A stretch of DNA of 48,779 nucleotides from NCBI GenBank assembly GCA_903821875.1, contig CAIJMU010000143.1, positions 1 through 48,779 on the forward strand. Reading direction: 5' to 3'. Below, piece after piece: positions 7,064 to 15,343 of the stretch. Position 1 is the stretch's first letter, and every line of letters starts with the position of its first letter. The notes below the pieces were generated by a model. The model was not told the DNA's origin. It was given only the letters and a program-made list of their open reading frames with translations, and searched no databases. This DNA comes from an uncultured Spirochaetota bacterium. GTDB taxonomy: Bacteria > Spirochaetota > Spirochaetia > Treponematales > Rectinemataceae. The position numbers and the translations under genes were made by a program.

Positions 7064-8647
7064 TCACCCACCGACTACCGTCACGCTTCCCCCCGCCGTC
7101 TCGCACAGCTCCCAGCTCAGGCGCTCTTCCCAGGTCTTTTGCCTGCCCGCGGGCGTGCGGTCGAAGACTACGAGCCAGGCATCGGCGCTGCGGTCGATCG
7201 TGTCGCGGTAGCGGATAACTTGTTCGAGACCCTCGGTCACGGTCGTGGTCCTGCCGTCGCCGGGATGAACGAGCTTGATCTCGATGATGGACCAGTGGCC
7301 GCTGTACAGCACGGCCAGATCCATGCGCCCGCGACCGGCGGCATATTCGCGCTCGATGCGGCCCCCGCCGTTTACCACGCGCTGCAGGAAGGCCATAAGC
7401 AGGAGGTGGGGAAAGGCCTTGGTGTAGTCGGCCTTCTCTTCCCAGATGTCAGCGTGCCTACGCCAGAAACGCTGGAACTCGTGGAAGAGGGCTTCCATGT
7501 CGAGCGTTCCGTCGGGCCGCTGCCAGCGGAACTCGGGCTCTGGAATGGCCAATTGGTACCTGTAGGACAGGACCCTGGCGATGGTTTCGCGGTAGATGGG
7601 ATTGGCAATGACCGGTGTGCCTTTTTCGACACGTATGAGCCCTAGGTCGAGGGTCAGGAGAAAGTCGTCGCCTGCGGCAAGGTCGGGATCGATCTCCCCG
7701 ATCATGATGGACTGTACGATGCGTTTAACTCGTGGATCCCGCAGTCGCTCGGCCAGGCTGTCCAAATGCACAGCCCGCTCGCTGATCAGGATCTCCCGTG
7801 CCTCCTCGATGTGCTCAACTCCGACGGGTTCGCCTTTGGAGCAAAGCTGCCAGACGCATTTTTTGCAGAGGTAGTTGACCAGCCAGGGCTGGCCTCGGGT
7901 GATCTCATAGATCAAGGCTAGAGCCTCGTCGCTGAAGACCTGGCCAGTCTCGTCGGTATGTTGGGACACCAGGCTGCGGACATCAGCGGCGGAAAAGGAA
8001 CTCAGGCTGGCTGAATCTTCCTTGATGTTGAAGGGGCTGCCGGGATTGAGGGAAACACCGTCCTTGCTGCGCATGAGGTAGTCGCGGAGGTCACGCATGC
8101 CCACCAAGGCCACGCTGACGGGGAACTGTCCCACGCCACGGGCTGCAAAACCCCCGCGAAGCTGCCGGAGGAAGCTCACCATAGCCTGGTCCTGGAGCAC
8201 ATCCACCTCGTCGAAGAGGACCACGAGGGGCTTGGGGGCGACGAGGGCTGCCCAGGCCTTGAGGATAGCCGACAGGGCGCTGGCGGGCTCGGCTTCAGGC
8301 AGCCCGCGGGCTTCAGGAAGCCCGGGGACAAGGGCGGGGCCGAGAAAGGCATCGGCGTATTCCCTGATCGCGGCCGAGATCGCAGGAATCGCATCTTTGG
8401 CGTCGGGGAACTCCTGGCAGCGCTCCACACTTACGTAGCAGGCAACAGCCTGCCCTTCGGCATTGAGTTTCCGCATCCAGGACTGAAGAAAGGTCGTCTT
8501 GCCGCTCTGCCTGGGCGCATGGAGGACCCAGTAGAGCTTGGACTCGACGTAGCGATCCAGCTGGGCGCGCACCAGGCGGGCTTCCGGCGGAAGCAGGTAG
8601 TGATCGTCCGGATTGCAGGGGCCGGTGGTGTTGAAAAAGCGCTTCAT
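7064..8647 (-). CDS. AAA-type ATPase fused to a PD-(D/E)XK nuclease-like domain
   Basis: The 527-residue protein has a Walker A site at APRQSGKTT (Lys50) and a Walker B site in PLVVLFDEVDVL (about residues 142-153), typical of the AAA-like/STAND ATPases often annotated as 'ATP-binding protein'. A winged-helix-like middle follows. The C-terminal 100 residues contain GRGRMDLAVLY followed by SIIEIKL, which fits the D-x(n)-E-x-K core of PD-(D/E)XK nucleases. No ribosome binding site precedes the ATG; instead a promoter ends just upstream, so the mRNA may be leaderless. Relatives occur in many copies in bacteria of varied lifestyle, and their role is unclear (possibly DNA-related or defence). Confidence 0.75.
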   Translation of the reverse strand: MKRFFNTTGPCNPDDHYLLPPEARLVRAQLDRYVESKLYWVLHAPRQSGKTTFLQSWMRKLNAEGQAVACYVSVERCQEFPDAKDAIPAISAAIREYADAFLGPALVPGLPEARGLPEAEPASALSAILKAWAALVAPKPLVVLFDEVDVLQDQAMVSFLRQLRGGFAARGVGQFPVSVALVGMRDLRDYLMRSKDGVSLNPGSPFNIKEDSASLSSFSAADVRSLVSQHTDETGQVFSDEALALIYEITRGQPWLVNYLCKKCVWQLCSKGEPVGVEHIEEAREILISERAVHLDSLAERLRDPRVKRIVQSIMIGEIDPDLAAGDDFLLTLDLGLIRVEKGTPVIANPIYRETIARVLSYRYQLAIPEPEFRWQRPDGTLDMEALFHEFQRFWRRHADIWEEKADYTKAFPHLLLMAFLQRVVNGGGRIEREYAAGRGRMDLAVLYSGHWSIIEIKLVHPGDGRTTTVTEGLEQVIRYRDTIDRSADAWLVVFDRTPAGRQKTWEERLSWELCETAGGSVTVVGG

Positions 8648-8653
8648 GCCTAG

Positions 8654-8682
8654 ACTATACGGAGGACGCGGGCAGGGGACAA
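8654..8682 (-). promoter_or_regulatory. Promoter of the AAA ATPase gene
   Basis: On the minus strand TTGTCC (8682-8677) and TATAGT (8659-8654) are separated by 17 bases. The expected transcription start about seven bases further falls on or next to the ATG at 8647, leaving no room for a leader. Confidence 0.5.
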
Positions 8683-8743
8683 GCCTTCTGCCGCCTGTCC
8701 GCTGGGGCAGGGTCGCTTCGCACAGCTTCCCTGCCTTGCAGCC

Positions 8744-9019
8744 CTAGCGTTTGCCTGTAACCCTGATGATGTGGTAGCCGAACTGCGTCGAGACGACGTC
8801 GGATATTGAACCAACTCCCAGGTTCTTGCAGGCGTTCTCGAAGGCGCTCACCATCTTTCCGGGGCCGAACCATCCCAGGTCGCCGCCTGAGCTTTTCGAG
8901 GGGCAGGTGGAGAACTCGCGGGCGAGACCCTCGAAATTGGCCCCTTGCTTGATCTTGACAAGCAGGGACTGGGCCTGGCCCTGGTCCTTGACGAGTATGT
9001 GGCTGGCTTTCCATTCCAT
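8744..9019 (-). CDS. Parvulin-type peptidyl-prolyl isomerase
   Basis: A compact 91-residue single-domain parvulin. ASHILVKD, GGDLGWFGPGKMVSAFE and QFGYHIIRV are the conserved family blocks and contain the active-site histidines (His7 and His84) and hydrophobic pocket residues. There is no signal peptide, so it should act in the cytoplasm, like E. coli PpiC. AAGGAG lies nine bases before the ATG. It follows the aminotransferase gene by 30 bases on the same strand and is probably co-transcribed with it. It catalyses cis-trans isomerisation of peptide bonds before proline. Confidence 0.88.
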   Translation of the reverse strand: MEWKASHILVKDQGQAQSLLVKIKQGANFEGLAREFSTCPSKSSGGDLGWFGPGKMVSAFENACKNLGVGSISDVVSTQFGYHIIRVTGKR

Positions 9020-9049
9020 GTAGTTGACTCCTTTTTCGGCAGCGCCGAA

Positions 9050-10405
9050 TCATGTGTAGCTGGTGTGAAATGTCGCTATCCGCTCGACGACCTCGCGGAT
9101 CTGGTCGGTCGGCGGCAGGATGGTCGTGCGGAAGTGGGCCGTGCCGGGCCTCTGGCCGAAGCCGGTGCCGGGGACGACGCAGATCCCGGTGGATTCGAGG
9201 AGGGCAAGGCTCCAGTCCTCGTCGGTCCTGCCGGCGGGAAGGGTGATCCGCGGGTAGGCGTACATGGCACCGGCGACCTCGTTGCATACAATTCCCGCTA
9301 TCCTGTTGAGGCCCTCGGCCAGGAGCTTCGCCCGCGTGGCGAGCTCGGCCAGGATGGCGTCGCGTTCGGCCATGAATGTAGCCGCACCCGGGCTGCCCGG
9401 GGGAGGGGGGCTTACGAGGCACCAGGTGGCGATCTGACCGGGAAGGTTCGAGCAGAGGCTTATGGACTGGAGCTTGGTGATCTGGGCTACGACCTCGCCT
9501 GGGATATTGCGGATCTCCATGTAGCCGCCGCGATGTCCACACTCGCCGAGGAAGCCCTTGGAACAGGAATGGAAGGAAAAGAGGGACACATCCCTGATGT
9601 TCTTTTCAGTCAAGACCCTTGCAAATGAAACGAATTTCTCTCCGGCGCGGTAGATGTTTTCCTGGTAGACCTCGTCGGCGAGGAGGGCGATACCCTTGTC
9701 GCGGGCGAAGTCGACGATCATGCCGATGTTCGCGTGGTTGAGGACCGAGCCTGTGGGGTTGCCGGGATTGATGACACAGATGGCCTTGACACGCGTGCCT
9801 GCGGCGATGGCCTTGGCCCAGGACTCGTCGAGCATGGCGCGCGAAAGCCGCCAGTCCTGCCCCTCATCAAGGTAATAGGGAACCTGGCGGCCCTCGTAGA
9901 GGGTGATGGTTGCCGAGTAGAGCGGATACTGCGGGATGGGGATCATGATGCCATCCGACGGGTTGGCGATGAGGAGGCGGAGGGCAGCCTGCACCCCTTT
10001 TGAAGCACCGTCGGTGAGGTAGATGGCCTCGGGATCGGCCTCGATGCCATCCCGAGAGGTGATAAATGCGGCTACCGCGTCGCGTACGACCTTCAGGCCC
10101 TTGGACTCGGAGTATGCCCCGAGGCCGTGCTTCGAGCCCGCAAGAAGGCTCCGGGCAGCGCTGATGGCCTCGGCAGGGTAGAGGTCGACTGCCTTGTCGA
10201 GGAGTTCTGGCCACTCGCAGAGCGAGATGACCTGTCGGAGCCAGGTGAGGGGCTTCTGTCCGAGGGACTGGGGATTGCCGATGTTGCACCAGATGATGCG
10301 GCGTCCGGCTCGCTCGAGTTCCTGGGCCCGTGCGACGATGGGGCCGCGGACTGCGTATTCGGTCTCGAGGACCGCCTTGCCGAGGTCGGAAAGGGACAGA
10401 GGCAC
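9050..10405 (-). CDS. Alanine aminotransferase-like class I/II PLP enzyme (eukaryotic GPT type)
   Basis: The 451-residue protein is a fold-type I aminotransferase. CVINPGNPTGSVL, ADEVYQENIY and SFHSCSKGFLGECGHRGGY are present; the lysine in the last block should hold pyridoxal phosphate, and the FLGECGHRGGY tail is characteristic of the plant/animal-type alanine aminotransferases. The N-terminal INIGNPQ-like block (CNIGNPQSLGQKPLTW) fits the same group. The likely reaction is alanine plus 2-oxoglutarate to pyruvate plus glutamate. It starts with GTG, six bases after AAGGAG. It is transcribed away from hflX and leads into the parvulin gene. Confidence 0.85.
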   Translation of the reverse strand: MPLSLSDLGKAVLETEYAVRGPIVARAQELERAGRRIIWCNIGNPQSLGQKPLTWLRQVISLCEWPELLDKAVDLYPAEAISAARSLLAGSKHGLGAYSESKGLKVVRDAVAAFITSRDGIEADPEAIYLTDGASKGVQAALRLLIANPSDGIMIPIPQYPLYSATITLYEGRQVPYYLDEGQDWRLSRAMLDESWAKAIAAGTRVKAICVINPGNPTGSVLNHANIGMIVDFARDKGIALLADEVYQENIYRAGEKFVSFARVLTEKNIRDVSLFSFHSCSKGFLGECGHRGGYMEIRNIPGEVVAQITKLQSISLCSNLPGQIATWCLVSPPPPGSPGAATFMAERDAILAELATRAKLLAEGLNRIAGIVCNEVAGAMYAYPRITLPAGRTDEDWSLALLESTGICVVPGTGFGQRPGTAHFRTTILPPTDQIREVVERIATFHTSYT

Positions 10406-10497
10406 GTATCGCTCCTTTGGTCAGACTTGCGTGGCTGAGAGTAGCATTTGCGACCGTGATGGGCAAGCTTCGTGGCTCCTCTGCCTAGGGGGCGAAC

Positions 10498-10527
10498 TTG
10501 TACCTGACGAAGCTCCTCGGGTATTCT
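10498..10527 (+). promoter_or_regulatory. hflX: Possible promoter of hflX
   Basis: TTGTAC (10498-10503) and TATTCT (10522-10527) are 18 bases apart. The predicted transcript would begin within a few bases of the ATG at 10537, which lacks a ribosome binding site. The match to consensus is modest. Confidence 0.35.
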
Positions 10528-10536
10528 CGCCGCACG

Positions 10537-11811
10537 ATGAGCGAACTTCTTGAAACAGCCCTCCGGCCCGAGCGCAGCTGGCTTGTGGGGATACAGACCG
10601 ACAAGGTCGGAAAGCACGAAGCTGAAAGCCTCCTTGGCGAACTGGGCAGCCTCGCGGCGACCCTTGGGCTCGAGGTGGTCGGCTCCACACCCGTACGCGT
10701 GCGCGAGCGCAATCCAGCGCTCTTCGTGGGCACGGGCAAGGCCGACGAGGTCGTTGCCTCCGCGAAGGCTGCCCTGGCCGACTCCATCCTCTTCGACCAC
10801 GTGCTCTCCCCGGTCCAGCAGCGCAACTGGGAGGAACTCTCCGGCCTCAGCGTCTTCGACAGGGCGGAGCTCATAATTCGTATCTTCGCCGGCCGGGCCC
10901 TCACGAAGGAGGCCGGTCTCCAGGTCGAGCTCGCCGAACTCGAGTACGCGATCCCGCGGCTTTCGCATTCCTATTCCGCCCTGTCGCGGCAGCGGGGAGG
11001 CCGTTATGGCAACAAGGGCAAGGGCGAGCAGAAACTCGAGCTCGACCGCCGCGGGATAGAACGCCGGATCCATGAGATAAAAGAGGAAATGAAAACGGTC
11101 CGGAAGAGCCGCGACACACAGCGCAAGCGCCGCGAGAAGACCGCGGTGCCAAGGGCTGCCGTTGTAGGCTATACCAACGCCGGCAAGTCGAGCCTGCTCA
11201 ACGCCCTTTCGAAGGCCGCAGTGCTGGCAGAGGACAAGCTCTTCGCTACCCTCGATCCGACCACGCGGCGGATGTCCGTCGGGAAGGGTGGAACCCTCCT
11301 CCTCACCGATACCGTCGGCTTTGTCCGCAACCTGCCCCACGGCCTCATCGAGGCCTTCAAGGCAACGCTCGAGGAAGCTGCCACCGCCGACCTCCTGGTG
11401 GAAGTCGCCGATGTCTCCGATCCCGAGTGCGAGAGGCACCTGGTGACCACTGCCTCGGTGCTCAGGGAGATCGGGGCGGGCGAGGTTCCCCGCGTCCTGG
11501 CCTTCAACAAGGCTGACCTGGTCGAGGAGCCCTCGGTGATCGCCGATTTCCTGGCTCGCCATCCTGGCGCCCTCGCCATCTCGGTGCGGACCGGTGCGGG
11601 TCTTCCCGAGCTCGCGGTCGCCATCGAGGCGGCCCTCACCGCTGGCGACGGCCGCGTACGGGTGCGCGTGCCCGATACCGACTACGCCCTCGTGGCTCTC
11701 CTGCACCGCGAGGCGCAGGTACTGTCCGAGACACGGGAAGACGATGCGACGGTCATCGAATGCCTCCTGCCGCAGAAATTCGCCGACCGCTTCAGGAGCT
11801 TCCAGGTCTGA
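10537..11811 (+). CDS. hflX: GTPase HflX
   Basis: The 424-residue protein has the HflX N-terminal domain (NPALFVGTGKADEV, FDHVLSPVQQRNWEEL), the Gly-rich/Arg linker (SRQRGGRYGNKGKGEQKLELDRRGIERRI, seen here in two adjoining parts) and the G domain. The G domain shows G1 GYTNAGKSSLLNAL, G3 DTVGFV and G4 NKAD. HflX binds the 50S subunit and splits or rescues stalled ribosomes, notably after heat stress. The frame extends to a TTG at 10498 behind an AGGGGG sequence, but family alignments start close to the ATG at 10537, so I prefer that. Confidence 0.93.
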   Translation: MSELLETALRPERSWLVGIQTDKVGKHEAESLLGELGSLAATLGLEVVGSTPVRVRERNPALFVGTGKADEVVASAKAALADSILFDHVLSPVQQRNWEELSGLSVFDRAELIIRIFAGRALTKEAGLQVELAELEYAIPRLSHSYSALSRQRGGRYGNKGKGEQKLELDRRGIERRIHEIKEEMKTVRKSRDTQRKRREKTAVPRAAVVGYTNAGKSSLLNALSKAAVLAEDKLFATLDPTTRRMSVGKGGTLLLTDTVGFVRNLPHGLIEAFKATLEEAATADLLVEVADVSDPECERHLVTTASVLREIGAGEVPRVLAFNKADLVEEPSVIADFLARHPGALAISVRTGAGLPELAVAIEAALTAGDGRVRVRVPDTDYALVALLHREAQVLSETREDDATVIECLLPQKFADRFRSFQV

Positions 11812-11835
11812 GTCAGGGTCCTCGCAGACTTCCAC

Positions 11836-13401
11836 TCACTCTGGATCCGTCGCTCCCTTCTTCACGAAGTTCTGGAGGAGCTGGACGATGTAGTAGATCT
11901 TCTTGTAGGCATCGGTAATGTGCTCTTTCAGTGATACATCGCCAATGTTCTCGATTTCCTTCCAGTTCATGATCTGCTCGTGCCTGCCTACCTTGCCCTG
12001 GTCTTCCAGGAGGGACTTGAACTGGCGTCCGATCTGGATGAGGTTGACCAGAGCCTTTGTTGCGAGTGCCGTGGCCTGGTCGTTGACGTCCTTGAGCATC
12101 GTGCGCAGATACTTGAGCTGCTCCTTGTCGCGATCGCTCTTGGCGAGTGCCTGCTTGAGTTTGGCTCCTATCCCGGTGTCCTCGGCGACGGAGTCGTCGA
12201 AGGCCAGGAGCGTGGTCGAGACTTCCATGAGGGCGTGGTAGGCGTCGGAGAGCTGCTGCGACTGGACGCCCGTCGTCCACTTTCCGCGGATGAGAAGGAT
12301 GTCGACTATCTCGCGGATGTCCTTCTTGAAGTAGTCGATCAGATAAGCCTTGAGGTAGTTCAGGGCGGTGACCTGGGTGTAACCGCCGAGCATCTTCTTG
12401 GCGAAGACGACGTTGGCTTTCTCGGTATAGTTCTTCATCCGGACGACAATGCTGGTGCCAAAGACCTGGACTGCAACTTCGTCGATCTTGGCATTCCTCC
12501 GCTCGGCGCTGACCCGGTGGATGAGGGTCTCGACCTGGGCCTTGAGCTTCTGGATGTAGGGCTCGACGATGCGCTCGTTTGGATAGCGGGGCTGTATCGA
12601 CCAGTAGGGATCCTTTTTTACGAAGCGTACGATCTGGTCGAGGGTCTGGCTGCGCCTGATGTCGAGGGAGACGGGGAGGATCTTGTTCCAGGAATCGATC
12701 TGCATGATCTCGCTGTCGCGGAAATTCCTCAGCGCTGTGAAGATCCGTTCCCATTCGGCCTCGAGGTCGAGGGTCATGAAGACTTCAAGGAAGTCGGCGA
12801 GGTCGTCGGCTATGTATTCGGCGTTGATCGCCTCGAACTTGGGCTTATAGGAGAAGTTGCGCTCCGGAATGCTCGAGTCGAATTTCCTGAGGAGGAAGTA
12901 GAAGTCGAAATTGACGAAATTGGTGAAGGAAAGCAGGGTGTTGAAGGAGGCGTCGATTTCCTTCGTTTTCTCGCCATCAAAGATGGCGAGGAAGGTTGCG
13001 AGTTCCGTCTGGCAGAGTTCCGACAGCTTCTTGACATCGAGGGTCTTGGACTTCTCGAGGATGTAGGCTTCGCTGAGGCGCTCGGTCAGGGCCATTTGCT
13101 CCGTGGTCAGGTAGCTCTCGATCACGAAGTTCCGCAGCGCACCTGATCCGCTCGCGTTCTGGAGCTGCATCTGCGCCGGTGCCGTCACCTTGTAGAGTTC
13201 GAAGAAGAAGCGGGCGAGCCCCGGCAGGGCCTCATTGCCCTTTGGTTTGAGGAATTTGTAGCGTGAGCGCGTCAGATCCCTGGCAATCGTCTTGAGGATC
13301 TTCTTCTTGTCCGAATCCGGATCACCCATGCTGACAAAAATCGAGAAGATTTTTTCGAGGAAGTTCCCTTTGTCGGACTCGGGCTTTGAGGGCGCACTCA
13401 T
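11836..13401 (-). CDS. Large hypothetical protein of spirochaete type
   Basis: A 521-residue soluble, mostly helical protein with no signal peptide or membrane segment. The N-terminus (NFLEKIFSIF followed by KKILKTIARDLTRSRYKFLK) and the overall length match a family I recall only from treponemes and relatives (annotated as DUF5312, from memory). No catalytic motif is visible. I chose the second ATG (13401) because AAGG lies seven bases before it, whereas only one base separates AAGG from the first ATG at 13407. It follows birA by nine bases and is probably translated from the same mRNA. Function unknown. Confidence 0.8.
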   Translation of the reverse strand: MSAPSKPESDKGNFLEKIFSIFVSMGDPDSDKKKILKTIARDLTRSRYKFLKPKGNEALPGLARFFFELYKVTAPAQMQLQNASGSGALRNFVIESYLTTEQMALTERLSEAYILEKSKTLDVKKLSELCQTELATFLAIFDGEKTKEIDASFNTLLSFTNFVNFDFYFLLRKFDSSIPERNFSYKPKFEAINAEYIADDLADFLEVFMTLDLEAEWERIFTALRNFRDSEIMQIDSWNKILPVSLDIRRSQTLDQIVRFVKKDPYWSIQPRYPNERIVEPYIQKLKAQVETLIHRVSAERRNAKIDEVAVQVFGTSIVVRMKNYTEKANVVFAKKMLGGYTQVTALNYLKAYLIDYFKKDIREIVDILLIRGKWTTGVQSQQLSDAYHALMEVSTTLLAFDDSVAEDTGIGAKLKQALAKSDRDKEQLKYLRTMLKDVNDQATALATKALVNLIQIGRQFKSLLEDQGKVGRHEQIMNWKEIENIGDVSLKEHITDAYKKIYYIVQLLQNFVKKGATDPE

Positions 13402-13410
13402 AAGCATACC

Positions 13411-14250
13411 TTAGTTGATCGATGGATACGGGGTCAACGCTCCCCTGCCGGGCCTGGCTGATGAAATCTCCCCTGCAAGCAATTCCCTGACCCTTCCATC
13501 CGCTGTTTCTGCCAGAAGCTGGCCCGCAGGGCCAATTCCGATGATGGTGGCGGCAAAGCTTGCGCCGGAACCAGGGCGGCCCTCCTCGAAAACGCATTCC
13601 CGCCCGCGCATCCACAGGCGTGCTGTGAGCGCCTGGTGCCAATCCTCGCTCTCGGCCAGTCCGGCCAGAGTGGCAAGGCAGGTTTCGAGGAGGCGGTCAC
13701 GAAGGCGCTCGCGCCTGCCCGCTGGGCGCGCATGTTCCGGAAGGGCCTCCTCGAGGCCGGCGGCAGCTGCTGCTCCGGCTGGAAGGACCGGTCTCGCGAG
13801 GTTGATGCCGAAACCCACAAGGAGGAGGCCTGGACCAGCCTCGCAGAGGATGCCTCCCAGCTTCCGGTCGATGCTGAGGGCTTCACCCTTGAACATGAGG
13901 TCATTGGGCCATTTCATTCTGATGTCGATCCTGCCGCCCTCTGTCTGGACTGTCGCTTCACAGGCTTCGGCGAGGGCAAGACCTATCCTCAGGGGGAGGG
14001 CGGGAAGGAGGGCCCAGGCCGGGTCGAGGATGACTGTGCAAAGGAGGGCCTCGCCCGGCTCGGCGATCCACTGCCTTCCTGGGAGCCGCCCTCGGCCCTG
14101 GGACTGCCGACCGGCGACGACGGCCGTTCCCCAGGGAGCCCCCTCGGCTGCCAGGGGCCGCGCCTCGTCCTGGGTCGAAGTAGTTTCGGCGAAAAGCCAG
14201 ACGGGGCCGCCGAGGCGGTTGGCGACGGAAAGCGGTGCGGCTGGGTCCAT
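13411..14250 (-). CDS. birA: Biotin-[acetyl-CoA-carboxylase] ligase
   Basis: The 279-residue protein carries the ligase core: TTSTQDEAR, the biotinyl-AMP loop GRGRLPGRQW (about residues 51-60), the catalytic MKWPNDLM and the lysine in KLGGIL, then GFGIN. There is no N-terminal helix-turn-helix, so this is a monofunctional ligase that does not regulate its own operon as E. coli BirA does. It attaches biotin to carrier proteins such as the acetyl-CoA carboxylase BCCP. It lies between an acyltransferase gene and the hypothetical gene on the same strand. Confidence 0.92.
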   Translation of the reverse strand: MDPAAPLSVANRLGGPVWLFAETTSTQDEARPLAAEGAPWGTAVVAGRQSQGRGRLPGRQWIAEPGEALLCTVILDPAWALLPALPLRIGLALAEACEATVQTEGGRIDIRMKWPNDLMFKGEALSIDRKLGGILCEAGPGLLLVGFGINLARPVLPAGAAAAAGLEEALPEHARPAGRRERLRDRLLETCLATLAGLAESEDWHQALTARLWMRGRECVFEEGRPGSGASFAATIIGIGPAGQLLAETADGRVRELLAGEISSARPGRGALTPYPSIN

Positions 14251-14336
14251 TGCCCACGATACGCGGGAGGGGGCTACTGCCTCAAGGGCGCTGATTCCGG
14301 CAGCGGCCTCGTGGGCATCATCGCATCCTTCGGGCC

Positions 14337-15101
14337 CTAGCCCGGGCGTCGTGAAGCGCTCTTTTCGAGGGCGGCCATGCGCTTGATGGGAAGGGCAGCG
14401 AGGCTTGTGTACACCGCTCCGTCGGGCACTGTGGTGCCGCGCCGGAGGAAGGATCCGAGGCCTATCACGCAGCCGGTCCCGATCGTCACCCCCGGCGAGA
14501 TGTAGCAGTGCGCCCCGATGAGGCTGCCCGAACCGATGCGGATCCTGTCCAGTATCAGTGTATTCCCCTCGAAGGAATGGGCTGACACGTCGGTCTGCCC
14601 GCCTATGGTCACGTCATCGCCGATCTCGATGAGGTAGGGGTCGAGAAGCATGTAACTATTAAGATAGACGCGCTTTCCGAAACGGCAGCCGATGATCCTG
14701 AAGTAGAGGTTCGAGAAAAAACTCACCGGGATGAGGGGAAGGATCGTTGTTGACGTAATCGTGTAGATCCCCGAGTAGATCAGCCAGCGCAGGGTCGTGG
14801 GCGAGGCAAGGGGATAGCGGCCCGGCCCGACTCCGAGGGACAGGAGTCGGAAGATCGATCCTTGCACGAGGATTCCCGCGATGAAGTAGAGGTAGACGGC
14901 GGCGCCGAGGCCCAGGGCGAAGAGGAGGATGTCTTCCGCGCCGACCGGAGCTCCGAGGAGGCTTCCCGCAGTCCAGTACACGAAGGCGACCGATGGCGCG
15001 AGCGAAAGGCCCAGCACGGTCGCGTAGACTCCGTAGATCACCAGCGTGATGAGGATCTGCGCAGGCGTGGAATCGGCCAGGCGCTGGAGGGGGCTGCTCA
15101 T
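14337..15101 (-). CDS. Membrane-anchored hexapeptide-repeat acyltransferase
   Basis: The start is placed at the ATG at 15101, preceded by GGAGAGGA, giving about 254 residues; the frame extends to 15167. Residues 15-110 contain two or three hydrophobic segments. The C-terminal half has imperfect I-G-x-x-x-x hexapeptides (EIGDDVTIGGQTDVSAHS, RIGSGSLIGAHCYISPGV, TIGTGCVIGLGS) of the left-handed beta-helix fold. Relatives transfer acetyl or longer acyl groups to sugars or cell-surface polymers, and similar modules occur in Pls/NRPS-like proteins. The acceptor is unknown. It probably heads an operon with birA, 86 bases downstream. Confidence 0.78.
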   Translation of the reverse strand: MSSPLQRLADSTPAQILITLVIYGVYATVLGLSLAPSVAFVYWTAGSLLGAPVGAEDILLFALGLGAAVYLYFIAGILVQGSIFRLLSLGVGPGRYPLASPTTLRWLIYSGIYTITSTTILPLIPVSFFSNLYFRIIGCRFGKRVYLNSYMLLDPYLIEIGDDVTIGGQTDVSAHSFEGNTLILDRIRIGSGSLIGAHCYISPGVTIGTGCVIGLGSFLRRGTTVPDGAVYTSLAALPIKRMAALEKSASRRPG

Positions 15102-15343
15102 GGAGCTATCCTCTCCGAGGATGGGCGGGGAGTCAACCGGGCTGCGAATACGCATTTTGCCCAGCATCGGCGATGCGGAATGCGCTCTCGCTCAGGCTGT
15201 TTGAAGACCTGGAAGCACGCTGGAAACCACAGCGCTTGCCGTGCTATCCTGTCCTCCGATACCACGAAGCCTTCCTCCGGATGGTTGCAGCCGACTAGGG
15301 CGGTTCCGCGGACCAGGGGGCGAAGGATCGACAGGAGCATTTC

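Noticed and set aside
10093-11835. 580-codon open frame antisense to hflX
   Set aside because: It lies opposite a well-recognised GTPase and has no family features; GC-rich antisense frames stay open by chance.
15102-15343. glmS ribozyme or riboswitch in the leader of glmS
   Set aside because: I found none of the expected conserved core in this 240-base gap, only GC-rich sequence.
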